A stretch of 8,578 nt of DNA from Desulfurobacteriaceae bacterium (GTDB lineage Bacteria > Aquificota > Aquificia > Desulfurobacteriales > DQVG01), in assembly GCA_015661865.1 (NCBI GenBank), contig DQVG01000095.1, forward strand, positions 1 through 8,578. Direction: 5' to 3'. The notes under the pieces were generated by a model that was not told the origin of the DNA, did no database searches, and was given only the letters and a program-made list of their open reading frames with translations. Below are positions 1 through 8,348 of the stretch, piece by piece (within the stretch, counting starts at the first letter, position 1; the number at the start of each line of letters is the position of its first letter). The position numbers and the translations under genes are program-made.

Positions 1-6
1 AAAAAA

Positions 7-98
<92 letters not shown>

Positions 99-104
99 AT
101 AAAA

Positions 105-197
105 TGGCGGAGGGACTGGGATTCGAACCCAGGGGCGGGCGACTAACCCGCCAGGTGATTTCAAATCACCCGCCTTCGACCGCTCGGCCATCCCTCC
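105..197 (-). tRNA. tRNA-Ser, anticodon UGA
   Basis: Class II serine tRNA of 93 nt that reads UCA and other UCN codons. The acceptor stem pairs GGAGGGA (191-197) with TCCCTCC (109-115). The discriminator is G (108), and CCA is encoded at 105-107. The anticodon stem-loop GGTGA-TTTGAAA-TCACC places TGA at 161-163. The variable arm has a GGCGGG/CCCGCC stem, and the T arm reads CTGGG-TTCGAAT-CCCAG. It is the first gene after the promoter at 205-232, whose -10 box ends only 7 nt before the mature 5' end. Confidence 0.97.
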
Positions 198-204
198 GCG
201 AATA

Positions 205-232
205 ATTATATTATTTTCCCTTTAAAAGTCAA
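205..232 (-). promoter_or_regulatory. sigma70-type promoter for the tRNA-Ser pair
   Basis: On the minus strand there is a -35 box TTGACT (227-232), a 16-nt spacer and a perfect -10 box TATAAT (205-210). The sequence TATTCGC follows, and then the first base of mature tRNA-Ser(UGA) at 197. The expected start of transcription (positions 199-197) therefore falls 0-2 nt from the mature tRNA 5' end. The boxes are read directly from the sequence; activity is inferred from their match to consensus and their placement. Confidence 0.85.
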
Positions 233-241
233 GAGGATAAG
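229..241. repeat. 13-bp direct repeat, copy 1 (overlaps tRNA promoter -35)
   Basis: The plus-strand sequence TCAAGAGGATAAG occurs here and again, exactly, at 373-385, 144 bp away in the same orientation. On the minus strand it reads CTTATCCTCTTGA. In this copy the final TTGA is the start of the -35 box TTGACT. It may be an upstream promoter motif that was duplicated, a protein-binding site, or chance in a low-complexity spacer. Confidence 0.6.
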
Positions 242-518
242 GGGGACTGTTCAAAAAAGAAAATAAATAAAAAGAAGTGAGAAGATAGATGCAACAAAAA
301 ATCAAAAATTTGTTTGTAAAAAGTAAAAATCCAAAGTATCCCTTTATTAACAATAGAGCAATTTAAAAATATTCAAGAGGATAAGAAAGAATATTGAAAA
401 AGTAAAATATTATAAAAAGAATTATCTATTTTTTGATAAAAACTTTTTGGTGTTGATCAGGATTTATAAAAATTGAAAAGTTTTGTAAAAACTAAAAAAA
501 ATATAAATATTACAAAGG
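233..518. other. AT-rich intergenic spacer, no supported gene
   Basis: This spacer of about 290 bp separates the atp operon terminator from the tRNA promoter. All plus-strand frames and the minus strand are broken by many stops. The longest plus-strand open stretches are about 25-40 codons, Lys/Asn/Ile-rich and unrecognisable. It holds the second copy of the 13-bp repeat (373-385). It also has a 9-nt inverted repeat, AAAACTTTT at 439-447 with AAAAGTTTT at 476-484, which is weak given the base composition. The plus strand is purine-rich: 48 of 60 bases at 241-300 by hand count. This is the reverse of the pattern in the neighbouring genes. Confidence 0.7.
373..385. repeat. 13-bp direct repeat, copy 2
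   Basis: Exact second copy of TCAAGAGGATAAG (first at 229-241). On the minus strand it creates TTGAAT, but no good -10 box follows at 16-18 nt, so this copy does not look like a working promoter. The TTATCC core also resembles a degenerate DnaA box, matching 7 of 9 positions of TTATCCACA. Confidence 0.55.
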
Positions 519-539
519 AAAAAGGAGGCAAAGCCTCCT
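519..539 (-). terminator. intrinsic terminator of the atp operon
   Basis: On the minus strand a perfect 7-bp stem AGGAGGC (533-539) / GCCTCCT (523-529) closes a TTT loop (530-532). It runs straight into a T-run (TTTTT at 519-523, then CC and TTT). The stem begins inside the stop codon of the 82-aa membrane protein gene (538-540), so transcription would end directly after the last gene. No comparable hairpin is found between the atp genes. Confidence 0.9.
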
Positions 540-786
540 AATCTTTGTCTTTTTTTTCCAGAAAATTTAAATAGTCTGCAACTTCTTTCCAGTATTTTTG
601 ATTTTTCTTTATTCTTTCATCAACTTCTTTTTTTCTTTGATTTGCTTTTTGTTCTCTTCGTTTTCTATCCTGCTTGGGTTTTATATAAAGAATATAAAAG
701 GAAGTTCCTAATATTAAAAAAAATGCTCCAAGTACAATAAAAATAAGGAAAACTTTATCTGCTTGTAAATTTGTTATATTTATCAA
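538..786 (-). CDS. small single-span membrane protein of unknown function, last gene of atp operon
   Basis: I do not recognise this 82-residue protein. A short polar N-terminus (1-11) is followed by one hydrophobic segment at about residues 12-35. A highly charged Lys/Arg/Glu tail (36-82), probably helical and cytoplasmic by the positive-inside rule, completes it. It has no cysteine or histidine and no known motif. The layout recalls a truncated b subunit, but I see no clear similarity. The start is TTG (784-786): no other ATG, GTG or TTG opens the frame, and AGGAG (794-798) sits 7 nt upstream. The gene follows the epsilon gene by 17 nt and ends inside the operon terminator, so it is very likely made together with ATP synthase. 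An assembly or anchoring role is only a guess; it does not resemble AtpI or AtpZ, which have several membrane spans. Confidence 0.8.
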   Translation of the reverse strand: MINITNLQADKVFLIFIVLGAFFLILGTSFYILYIKPKQDRKRREQKANQRKKEVDERIKKNQKYWKEVADYLNFLEKKDKD

Positions 787-793
787 ACCCAGA

Positions 794-798
794 CTCCT
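794..798 (-). promoter_or_regulatory. ribosome binding site fixing a TTG start
   Basis: AGGAG on the minus strand lies 7 nt before the TTG codon at 784-786, in the 17-nt gap after the epsilon subunit stop codon. Its good match and spacing support TTG initiation for the 82-aa membrane protein. Confidence 0.75.
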
Positions 799-803
799 AA
801 AAA

Positions 804-1217
804 TTATTTTTCAAAATAAGTTTTTGCTTTAGCTACAGCAAGGTAAAATTTTTGAGCTGTTAAAAGATCATCCTTTATCTTTTCTTGTTCCTTTTCGTCT
901 TGGATTTCGGATAATTTCTTATTTAAATTTTCTATTTCCTGAGAAATTTTTTCTAAATCTAAAGTTTTTGGATCAAAAAGTTCTCTTAAAGCCACTTTTA
1001 TAGTATTCCCATCATACTCTATATAACCACCTTTAAATACAATAATATCTTTTTTTCCGTCCTCATCTTCATAAAGAAGATAACCGGCCCTTCCACCTAC
1101 AAGGACCGGTAAATGACCTTTTTCCAAAGTATCATAAGCATCATCTATATCATAAAATAAGTATTTAATATGTTTTTCAGAATAGAAATTCTGACTTCCT
1201 AGCTCAAGTAAAACCAT
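804..1217 (-). CDS. atpC: F1 ATP synthase epsilon subunit (divergent)
   Basis: Epsilon is part of the rotor stalk of F1; it binds gamma and the c-ring, and its C-terminal helices can inhibit ATP hydrolysis. The 137-aa length fits the family (about 130-140). The N-terminal beta domain is divergent: KGHLPVLV (33-40) replaces the usual PGHAPLL-type motif, and the GELGI stretch before it is not conserved. The strand around VFKGGYIEYDGNTIKV (60-75) matches the family's SGG-x-x-EV region. Residues about 85-137 form the helical hairpin. The I/L-D-x-x-R-A ATP-binding motif of the Bacillus type is absent (LDLEKI instead). The gene starts 13 nt after the beta gene with GAGGT (1224-1228) 6 nt before ATG. 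Position after atpD and alignable core make the call firm despite low similarity. Confidence 0.88.
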   Translation of the reverse strand: MVLLELGSQNFYSEKHIKYLFYDIDDAYDTLEKGHLPVLVGGRAGYLLYEDEDGKKDIIVFKGGYIEYDGNTIKVALRELFDPKTLDLEKISQEIENLNKKLSEIQDEKEQEKIKDDLLTAQKFYLAVAKAKTYFEK

Positions 1218-1230
1218 TTTTTTACCTCAA

Positions 1231-2703
<1,473 letters not shown>

Positions 2704-2707
2704 CTAT

Positions 2708-3580
2708 TTATTTCATGGCTTCAATAGCATTTGTAATTTCAATAAGTTCTTTGGTAATAGCAGCTTGACGAGCTTTATTGTAGGATATAGTTAATTTTTT
2801 TATTAAATCCTTAATATTATTGGTAGCATTGTCCATCGCAGTCATACGAGCTGCATGTTCAGAAGTAGCACTTTCCCATAAAACATTAAGAACCCAAGCA
2901 AAAGTATAGTCTTTCACTAAATTGTCAAGAATTTCATAACTTGGAACTACTTCCATACCTACTACATTTTCATCTTGTTTTTCTTGAGGAGATTTGATAG
3001 GTAAAAATTCATCATAAATGACATCCTGCCTTAAAGGATTAATAAACTTATTAAAGACTATGTGAATTTCATCAAAACCTTCTTCAAGATAAGCATTAAT
3101 AATAGCAGAGTATATTTCTTTTGCTAAATCTTCTCCTACTTTTCTAAATACATCTGTCCATTTATATTTTACTTTTATATTGGTGTACTTTTCAAAATAA
3201 TTAGTAACTTTATTTCCTACAGTTAAAAGTTCCACTTCAATATTTTTTTCTTTAAGTTGATTTATTTTATTTCTTGCAGTTTTTATTAAATTTGAATTAA
3301 ACGCTCCACAAAGCCCTTTATCAGAACCAAAGATACAAATCAAAACTTGTTTTGTAGGTTTGTTATCTTTTTTTAAGAAAACCGACTCGGCTTCTGGGAA
3401 AGATGCTAAGTCTAAAGTAATTTCTCTTAAAATTCTCGCAAAGTTCCTAATCTTTTTAAGTTCAGCTTCAGCCTTTTTTAATTTAGCAGCAGATACCGCT
3501 TTCATAGCAGCGGTTATCCGCTGAGTTCCCTTTAAAGACTTTATTTTTCTTTTTATATCTCTCATGCTCATACCAGCCAT
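2708..3580 (-). CDS. atpG: F1 ATP synthase gamma subunit (central shaft)
   Basis: Gamma is the rotating central shaft whose two long terminal helices form a coiled coil inside the alpha3beta3 ring. The N-terminal helix has the family signature RDIKRKIKSLKGTQRIT (7-23), followed by AMKAVSAAKL. The central Rossmann-like domain begins with FGSDKGLCGAFNSN (84-97). The C-terminal helix shows EHAARMTAMDNATNN (241-255) and RQAAITKELIEI (271-282), the most conserved part of the family. Length 290 aa is typical. It starts 13 nt after atpA. The ribosome site AAAGGGG (3589-3595) overlaps the atpA stop codon and is 8 nt from ATG, which suggests translational coupling. Met4 and Met6 are possible starts, but Met1 is best placed relative to that site. 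Confidence 0.98.
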   Translation of the reverse strand: MAGMSMRDIKRKIKSLKGTQRITAAMKAVSAAKLKKAEAELKKIRNFARILREITLDLASFPEAESVFLKKDNKPTKQVLICIFGSDKGLCGAFNSNLIKTARNKINQLKEKNIEVELLTVGNKVTNYFEKYTNIKVKYKWTDVFRKVGEDLAKEIYSAIINAYLEEGFDEIHIVFNKFINPLRQDVIYDEFLPIKSPQEKQDENVVGMEVVPSYEILDNLVKDYTFAWVLNVLWESATSEHAARMTAMDNATNNIKDLIKKLTISYNKARQAAITKELIEITNAIEAMK

Positions 3581-3593
3581 GATTTAAACCCCT

Positions 3594-5637
<2,044 letters not shown>

Positions 5638-5654
5638 TATTTAATCCTCCCAAC

Positions 5655-6116
5655 TTACAATTTATACAAAGATCTTTTTATAAATTCTTCATCTTCCTTT
5701 TGAGTTAATTTGTCTTTTAAAATTTTTTCAGCTTCTTTAATAGCTTCATTTACCGCTAATTCTTTAAGTTGAGATTTTAGTATGTAAATTTCCTCTTCTA
5801 TTTTCTTTTCTATAGAATCTTTATATTCCTCTATTGCTTTTTTTGCTTCTTCTAATATTTCTTCTCTTTTCTTTTGTGCTCTTTCTTCAGCTAATTTTAT
5901 AATACGTTCAGCTTCTTTTTCTGCATTTTCTATTTTTATATCTAACTCCTTTATTGTCTTTTCAAGCCTACTTTTTTCAAGTTCTAGCTCCTCTTTTCTT
6001 TTTAGGATCTTTTCTTTTTCTTTTTCCAAAAATCTTAAAATGGGATTTTTTAAAAGTTTATAAAGAATTAAGACAAATAATATAAAATTTATAACTTTAA
6101 ATATAAACGTAATCAT
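5655..6116 (-). CDS. atpF: ATP synthase b subunit (peripheral stalk)
   Basis: Membrane-anchored stator subunit that dimerises with its b-type partner and holds the F1 head through delta. The 153-aa protein has a membrane helix at about residues 3-22, with only two residues before it, then NPILRFLEKEKEKI. A long, unbroken, charged Lys/Glu coiled coil follows (about 30-135). The end shows KELAVNEAIKEAEKIL (118-133) and DEEFIKRSL (142-150), like the C-terminal delta-binding region of b subunits. The ribosome site AGGGGG overlaps the stop codon of the preceding b-type gene and is 7 nt from ATG. Which of the two b-type genes is called b and which b' follows gene-order convention; the sequence alone does not settle it. 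Confidence 0.93.
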   Translation of the reverse strand: MITFIFKVINFILFVLILYKLLKNPILRFLEKEKEKILKRKEELELEKSRLEKTIKELDIKIENAEKEAERIIKLAEERAQKKREEILEEAKKAIEEYKDSIEKKIEEEIYILKSQLKELAVNEAIKEAEKILKDKLTQKEDEEFIKRSLYKL

Positions 6117-6127
6117 TTTAAAGCCCC

Positions 6128-6574
6128 CTAAGCCGCTTTTTTACCTAAGATTTTGTTTACGATAAGTTTAGCTAGTTCAGGAATTACCTTCTTAATTTCT
6201 TTCTTAGCCTCTTCAAATTCTCGTCTTAGATCATATAAAACTTTTTGGAGTTTTTCACTTTCTTTTCGCTTAGCTTCTTCAATTAAATTTTTAGCTTCTT
6301 TTTCAGTTTCTAAAATTACATTTTTTAAAAGTTCATTAGCTTTTTCGTTAGCTTCCTTTAAAATACGGGTAAAAGTTGCTTCTTTTTCTTCTAATAGTTT
6401 TCTTAAAGTTTTAATTTCTTTTTCCAAGTCTTCAAAATACTTTTCTCTTTTTTCTAGGTTTTCCGAAAATTTATCTAGAAAAATGTTTTTAAATATAAAG
6501 AAAAATAATAAAAAATTTAAAATTTGAATACCAATATAAAGAGGATTTATACTTACAATATTTCCTTCTGCCAT
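6128..6574 (-). CDS. ATP synthase b' (second b-type) stator subunit, first gene of atp operon
   Basis: A second b-family stator protein, 148 aa, expected to form a heterodimer with the next gene's product. A short N-terminus (1-11, ending INP) precedes a membrane helix at about 12-29 (IGIQILNFLLFFFIF). A charged coiled coil follows to about residue 128, then IPELAKLIVNKILGKK (131-146), resembling the family's LA-x-x-IA-x-KILG end. A b/b' pair instead of a b homodimer is known in cyanobacteria, phototrophs and several other bacterial lineages. The gene is the first of the operon, with strong GGAGG (6582-6586) 7 nt before ATG and the extended -10 element at 6610-6618 upstream. The name atpF' or atpX could be used. 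Confidence 0.92.
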   Translation of the reverse strand: MAEGNIVSINPLYIGIQILNFLLFFFIFKNIFLDKFSENLEKREKYFEDLEKEIKTLRKLLEEKEATFTRILKEANEKANELLKNVILETEKEAKNLIEEAKRKESEKLQKVLYDLRREFEEAKKEIKKVIPELAKLIVNKILGKKAA

Positions 6575-6608
6575 TAGAAAGCCTCCGCCCTACTTCAATT
6601 TTTGCCAA

Positions 6609-6632
6609 AATTATATCATAAGCTATATAATT
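6609..6632. repeat. 8-bp inverted repeat over the atp promoter
   Basis: AATTATAT (6609-6616) and ATATAATT (6625-6632) form a perfect inverted repeat with an 8-bp centre. One arm contains the minus-strand -10 TATAAT of the atp operon (6610-6615). The other contains TATAAT on the plus strand (6626-6631). It could be an operator for a dimeric regulator or simply AT-rich chance; the all-AT arms make a stable RNA hairpin unlikely. Confidence 0.4.
6610..6618 (-). promoter_or_regulatory. TG-extended -10 promoter for the atp operon
   Basis: The minus strand reads TGA-TATAAT: a perfect -10 box (6610-6615) with the TG extension (6616-6618). Transcription would start near 6603, giving a leader of about 28 nt that contains the GGAGG ribosome site before the b' gene. 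No good -35 box is found 16-19 nt upstream, which fits an extended -10 promoter. No terminator separates mnmA from this point, so read-through from upstream is also possible. Confidence 0.65.
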
Positions 6633-6634
6633 AT

Positions 6635-7654
6635 TTAGTTTTTAGCAATTTCTCCAGCAGCTACAACTTTATTGTTATGGTAAATAACCCCCACTTGTCC
6701 TGGAGTAATAGCAAATACTTTTTCCTTAAGTTTGATAATTAATTTATTTTGAACTTCTTCTATAGAGGCAATTTCAACTTTGTTTGCCTTATATCTAATT
6801 TTAATAGTTAGATTATCTAATTTTTCTATCTCAGATAAGCTCATAAAAAGATTTAGTTTTTCCAAAATTAAGCTATCTTGATAAAGCTCCTCTTTAGGAG
6901 CTACAATAATTTGCCTTTTAAAAATGTCTATATTTTTTACATATAATGGTTTGCTATACCTAAGGTGTAACCCCCGCCTTTGACCTACTGTAAATTGTAA
7001 AATATTTTTTGTTTCTCTTAAAACTTGTTTGTTTTTACTTAGAACAAAATACCCTTTAAGTTTTAATTTATGAGCTTCTAAAAATTCCCCTATAGATCGA
7101 CCTTGAAGGAAACATATATCTTGACTTTCTTTCATAGAAATAGGCAGATTAAGTTGAAGAGCTAGTTTTTTTACTTGATTTTTTTCATAATCCCCAAGCG
7201 GAAAGATACAATAAGGTAAGATATTTTTTCTTACAAAACTAAGGAAATAAGATTGATCTTTTTTCTTATCTTTAGCTTCATAAATAAAATTTCCATCACT
7301 TTTTACATAGTGTCCGGTTGAAATATAATCCGCTTTTCCTTCTTTTATATATTTAAATAAAAAGGGGAATTTTATATAAGCATTGCACCATACGCAGGGA
7401 TTAGGGGTTTTTCCTTGAAAATAATAATCTAAAAAACCATTTATAATGAGTTCTTGAAAAGTATTTTTAAGATCTACAATCTCCAAAGGTATATTTAAAA
7501 AAAAAGCTAATTTTTTAACTTTGTCTATATTTTTTTCATGAGATGGAACTAAAATGAAATAATATCCCAAAACCTCATATCCACGTTGTTTTAACAAATA
7601 AGCGGTAACTGCGGAATCTACGCCACCTGATAATCCAACGGCAACTTTTTTCAT
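6635..7654 (-). CDS. mnmA: tRNA-specific 2-thiouridylase
   Basis: MnmA uses ATP and a persulfide sulfur to put the 2-thio group on wobble uridine 34 of tRNA(Lys), tRNA(Glu) and tRNA(Gln). The 339-aa protein shows the PP-loop SGGVDS (9-14), TPNPCVWCN (83-91) with catalytic-type Cys90, TGHYV (113-117), KDQSYFLS (132-139), ESQDICFL (176-183) with the second catalytic-type Cys181, and FTVGQRRG (221-228). A beta-barrel domain follows to the C-terminus. Cys87 replaces the aspartate common in the NPD-x-x-C motif. I start at ATG 7652-7654, since family members begin just before the PP-loop. An in-frame TTG at 7690 would add 12 residues, but it has no ribosome site and overlaps a possible promoter. 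The chosen ATG also lacks a clear ribosome site. mnmG, whose product modifies the same nucleotide, lies two genes upstream. Confidence 0.95.
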   Translation of the reverse strand: MKKVAVGLSGGVDSAVTAYLLKQRGYEVLGYYFILVPSHEKNIDKVKKLAFFLNIPLEIVDLKNTFQELIINGFLDYYFQGKTPNPCVWCNAYIKFPFLFKYIKEGKADYISTGHYVKSDGNFIYEAKDKKKDQSYFLSFVRKNILPYCIFPLGDYEKNQVKKLALQLNLPISMKESQDICFLQGRSIGEFLEAHKLKLKGYFVLSKNKQVLRETKNILQFTVGQRRGLHLRYSKPLYVKNIDIFKRQIIVAPKEELYQDSLILEKLNLFMSLSEIEKLDNLTIKIRYKANKVEIASIEEVQNKLIIKLKEKVFAITPGQVGVIYHNNKVVAAGEIAKN

Positions 7655-7680
7655 GTTATTGACCAGTAGTAATTTTAATA

Positions 7681-7689
7681 ATTTTATCA
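7681..7689 (-). promoter_or_regulatory. possible extended -10 element upstream of mnmA
   Basis: The minus strand reads TGA-TAAAAT (TAAAAT at 7681-7686, TGA at 7687-7689), one mismatch from an extended -10 box. A transcript would start near 7674 and leave about 20 nt before the mnmA ATG. No -35 box is evident and the 79-nt gap is very AT-rich, so this is a weak call. The element overlaps the alternative in-frame TTG start. Confidence 0.25.
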
Positions 7690-7733
7690 AACTTTTTTAT
7701 AAAAAAATTTTGCTAGATAAGAACTAGAGTTAC

Positions 7734-8348
7734 TTAAGTTTTATAAAGTATAATAAAATTCCTTTTAAAATCTTCTTTGGGTTGATAAGAGAATATTTCA
7801 TAACTACATTTTTTTAATTTTTTAAGATCAGATAAATTTTTTCCTCGAGATATTATAACTTTTGTGCCTTTCTCTAAAAAAGGATAAAGCAGTGTCTCTA
7901 TTTTATCCAAAGGTGCAAAAGCTCGACATACAATTATATCAGGAGTTTCTTTTACTAGTTTAATATCCAAATTTTTTATGTTAACATTAGTCAAATTTAA
8001 TAATCTTTTTATATGTTCCAAAAATAAAGCTCGTTTTTTTCTTATTTCAACTAAAAAAAAATTTATATTATTCAAAACAATACTTAAAGGTATCCCCGGA
8101 AAACCAGCTCCACTTCCAACATCTAATATAACTTTAGGATTTATTTTTAGATGGTTTATAGGATGTATGAAATATAAACTGTCTAGAAGATGTCGTTTTA
8201 TAAGTTCATTTTTATCTTTATAGGAAACTAAATTTATTTTCTTGTTCCATTTTTCAAGCTCATTTAAAAATTTATCAAGTTTATCTATAATTTCGTCTCT
8301 AAAATGAAAATTTTCTTTTTCTAAATAAGACTTTATAGTTTCTTTCAT
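7734..8348 (-). CDS. rsmG: 16S rRNA (guanine527-N7)-methyltransferase
   Basis: RsmG (GidB) transfers a methyl group from S-adenosylmethionine to N7 of G527 in 16S rRNA, in the 530 loop of the small subunit. The 204-aa length is normal. Seen in order are WNKKINLVS (34-42), RHLLDSL (52-58), the SAM-binding glycine loop DVGSGAGFPGIPL (76-88), VEIRKKRALFLE (100-111), which follows the acidic end of strand 2, and VCRAFAPL (140-147) of the Rossmann core. The ATG overlaps the mnmG stop as ATGA (8345-8348). Together with the lack of a clear Shine-Dalgarno site, this implies translation by coupling to mnmG. The mnmG-rsmG (gidA-gidB) pair is conserved in many bacteria. Confidence 0.97.
   Translation of the reverse strand: MKETIKSYLEKENFHFRDEIIDKLDKFLNELEKWNKKINLVSYKDKNELIKRHLLDSLYFIHPINHLKINPKVILDVGSGAGFPGIPLSIVLNNINFFLVEIRKKRALFLEHIKRLLNLTNVNIKNLDIKLVKETPDIIVCRAFAPLDKIETLLYPFLEKGTKVIISRGKNLSDLKKLKKCSYEIFSYQPKEDFKRNFIILYKT

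Noticed and set aside
242..372. Insertion sequence or miniature transposon between the two 13-bp repeats
   Set aside because: The enclosed 131 bp begins GGGGACTGTTC, which looks like some transposon ends, but there is no matching inverted end and no transposase remnant; the repeat is longer than most target duplications.
348..376. Second minus-strand promoter using TTGAAT of repeat copy 2
   Set aside because: At 16-18 nt spacing the hexamers are ATTGTT, TTGTTA and TGTTAA, all poor matches to TATAAT.
229..385. Replication origin with DnaA boxes
   Set aside because: Only two 7-of-9 matches to the DnaA box are present, with no cluster of boxes and no dnaA or dnaN nearby, despite the gidAB-atp context.
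6153..6527. Plus-strand open frame of 124 codons opposite the b' gene
   Set aside because: It is a Ser/Phe/Leu-rich translation, as expected from reading a Lys/Glu-rich coiled-coil gene backwards; no ribosome site or domain was seen.
7655..7690. Twelve-residue N-terminal extension of MnmA from a TTG codon
   Set aside because: No ribosome site precedes the TTG, family members begin just before the PP-loop, and the codon overlaps a possible -10 element; the ATG at 7652-7654 is preferred.
7693..7706. Hairpin TTTTTT-AT-AAAAAA between rsmG and mnmA
   Set aside because: An all A/T palindrome in AT-rich DNA would be an unstable RNA stem, so it is not called as a terminator.
7978..8223. Plus-strand open frame of 81 codons opposite rsmG
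   Set aside because: Antisense to the SAM-binding core of rsmG; no recognisable features.
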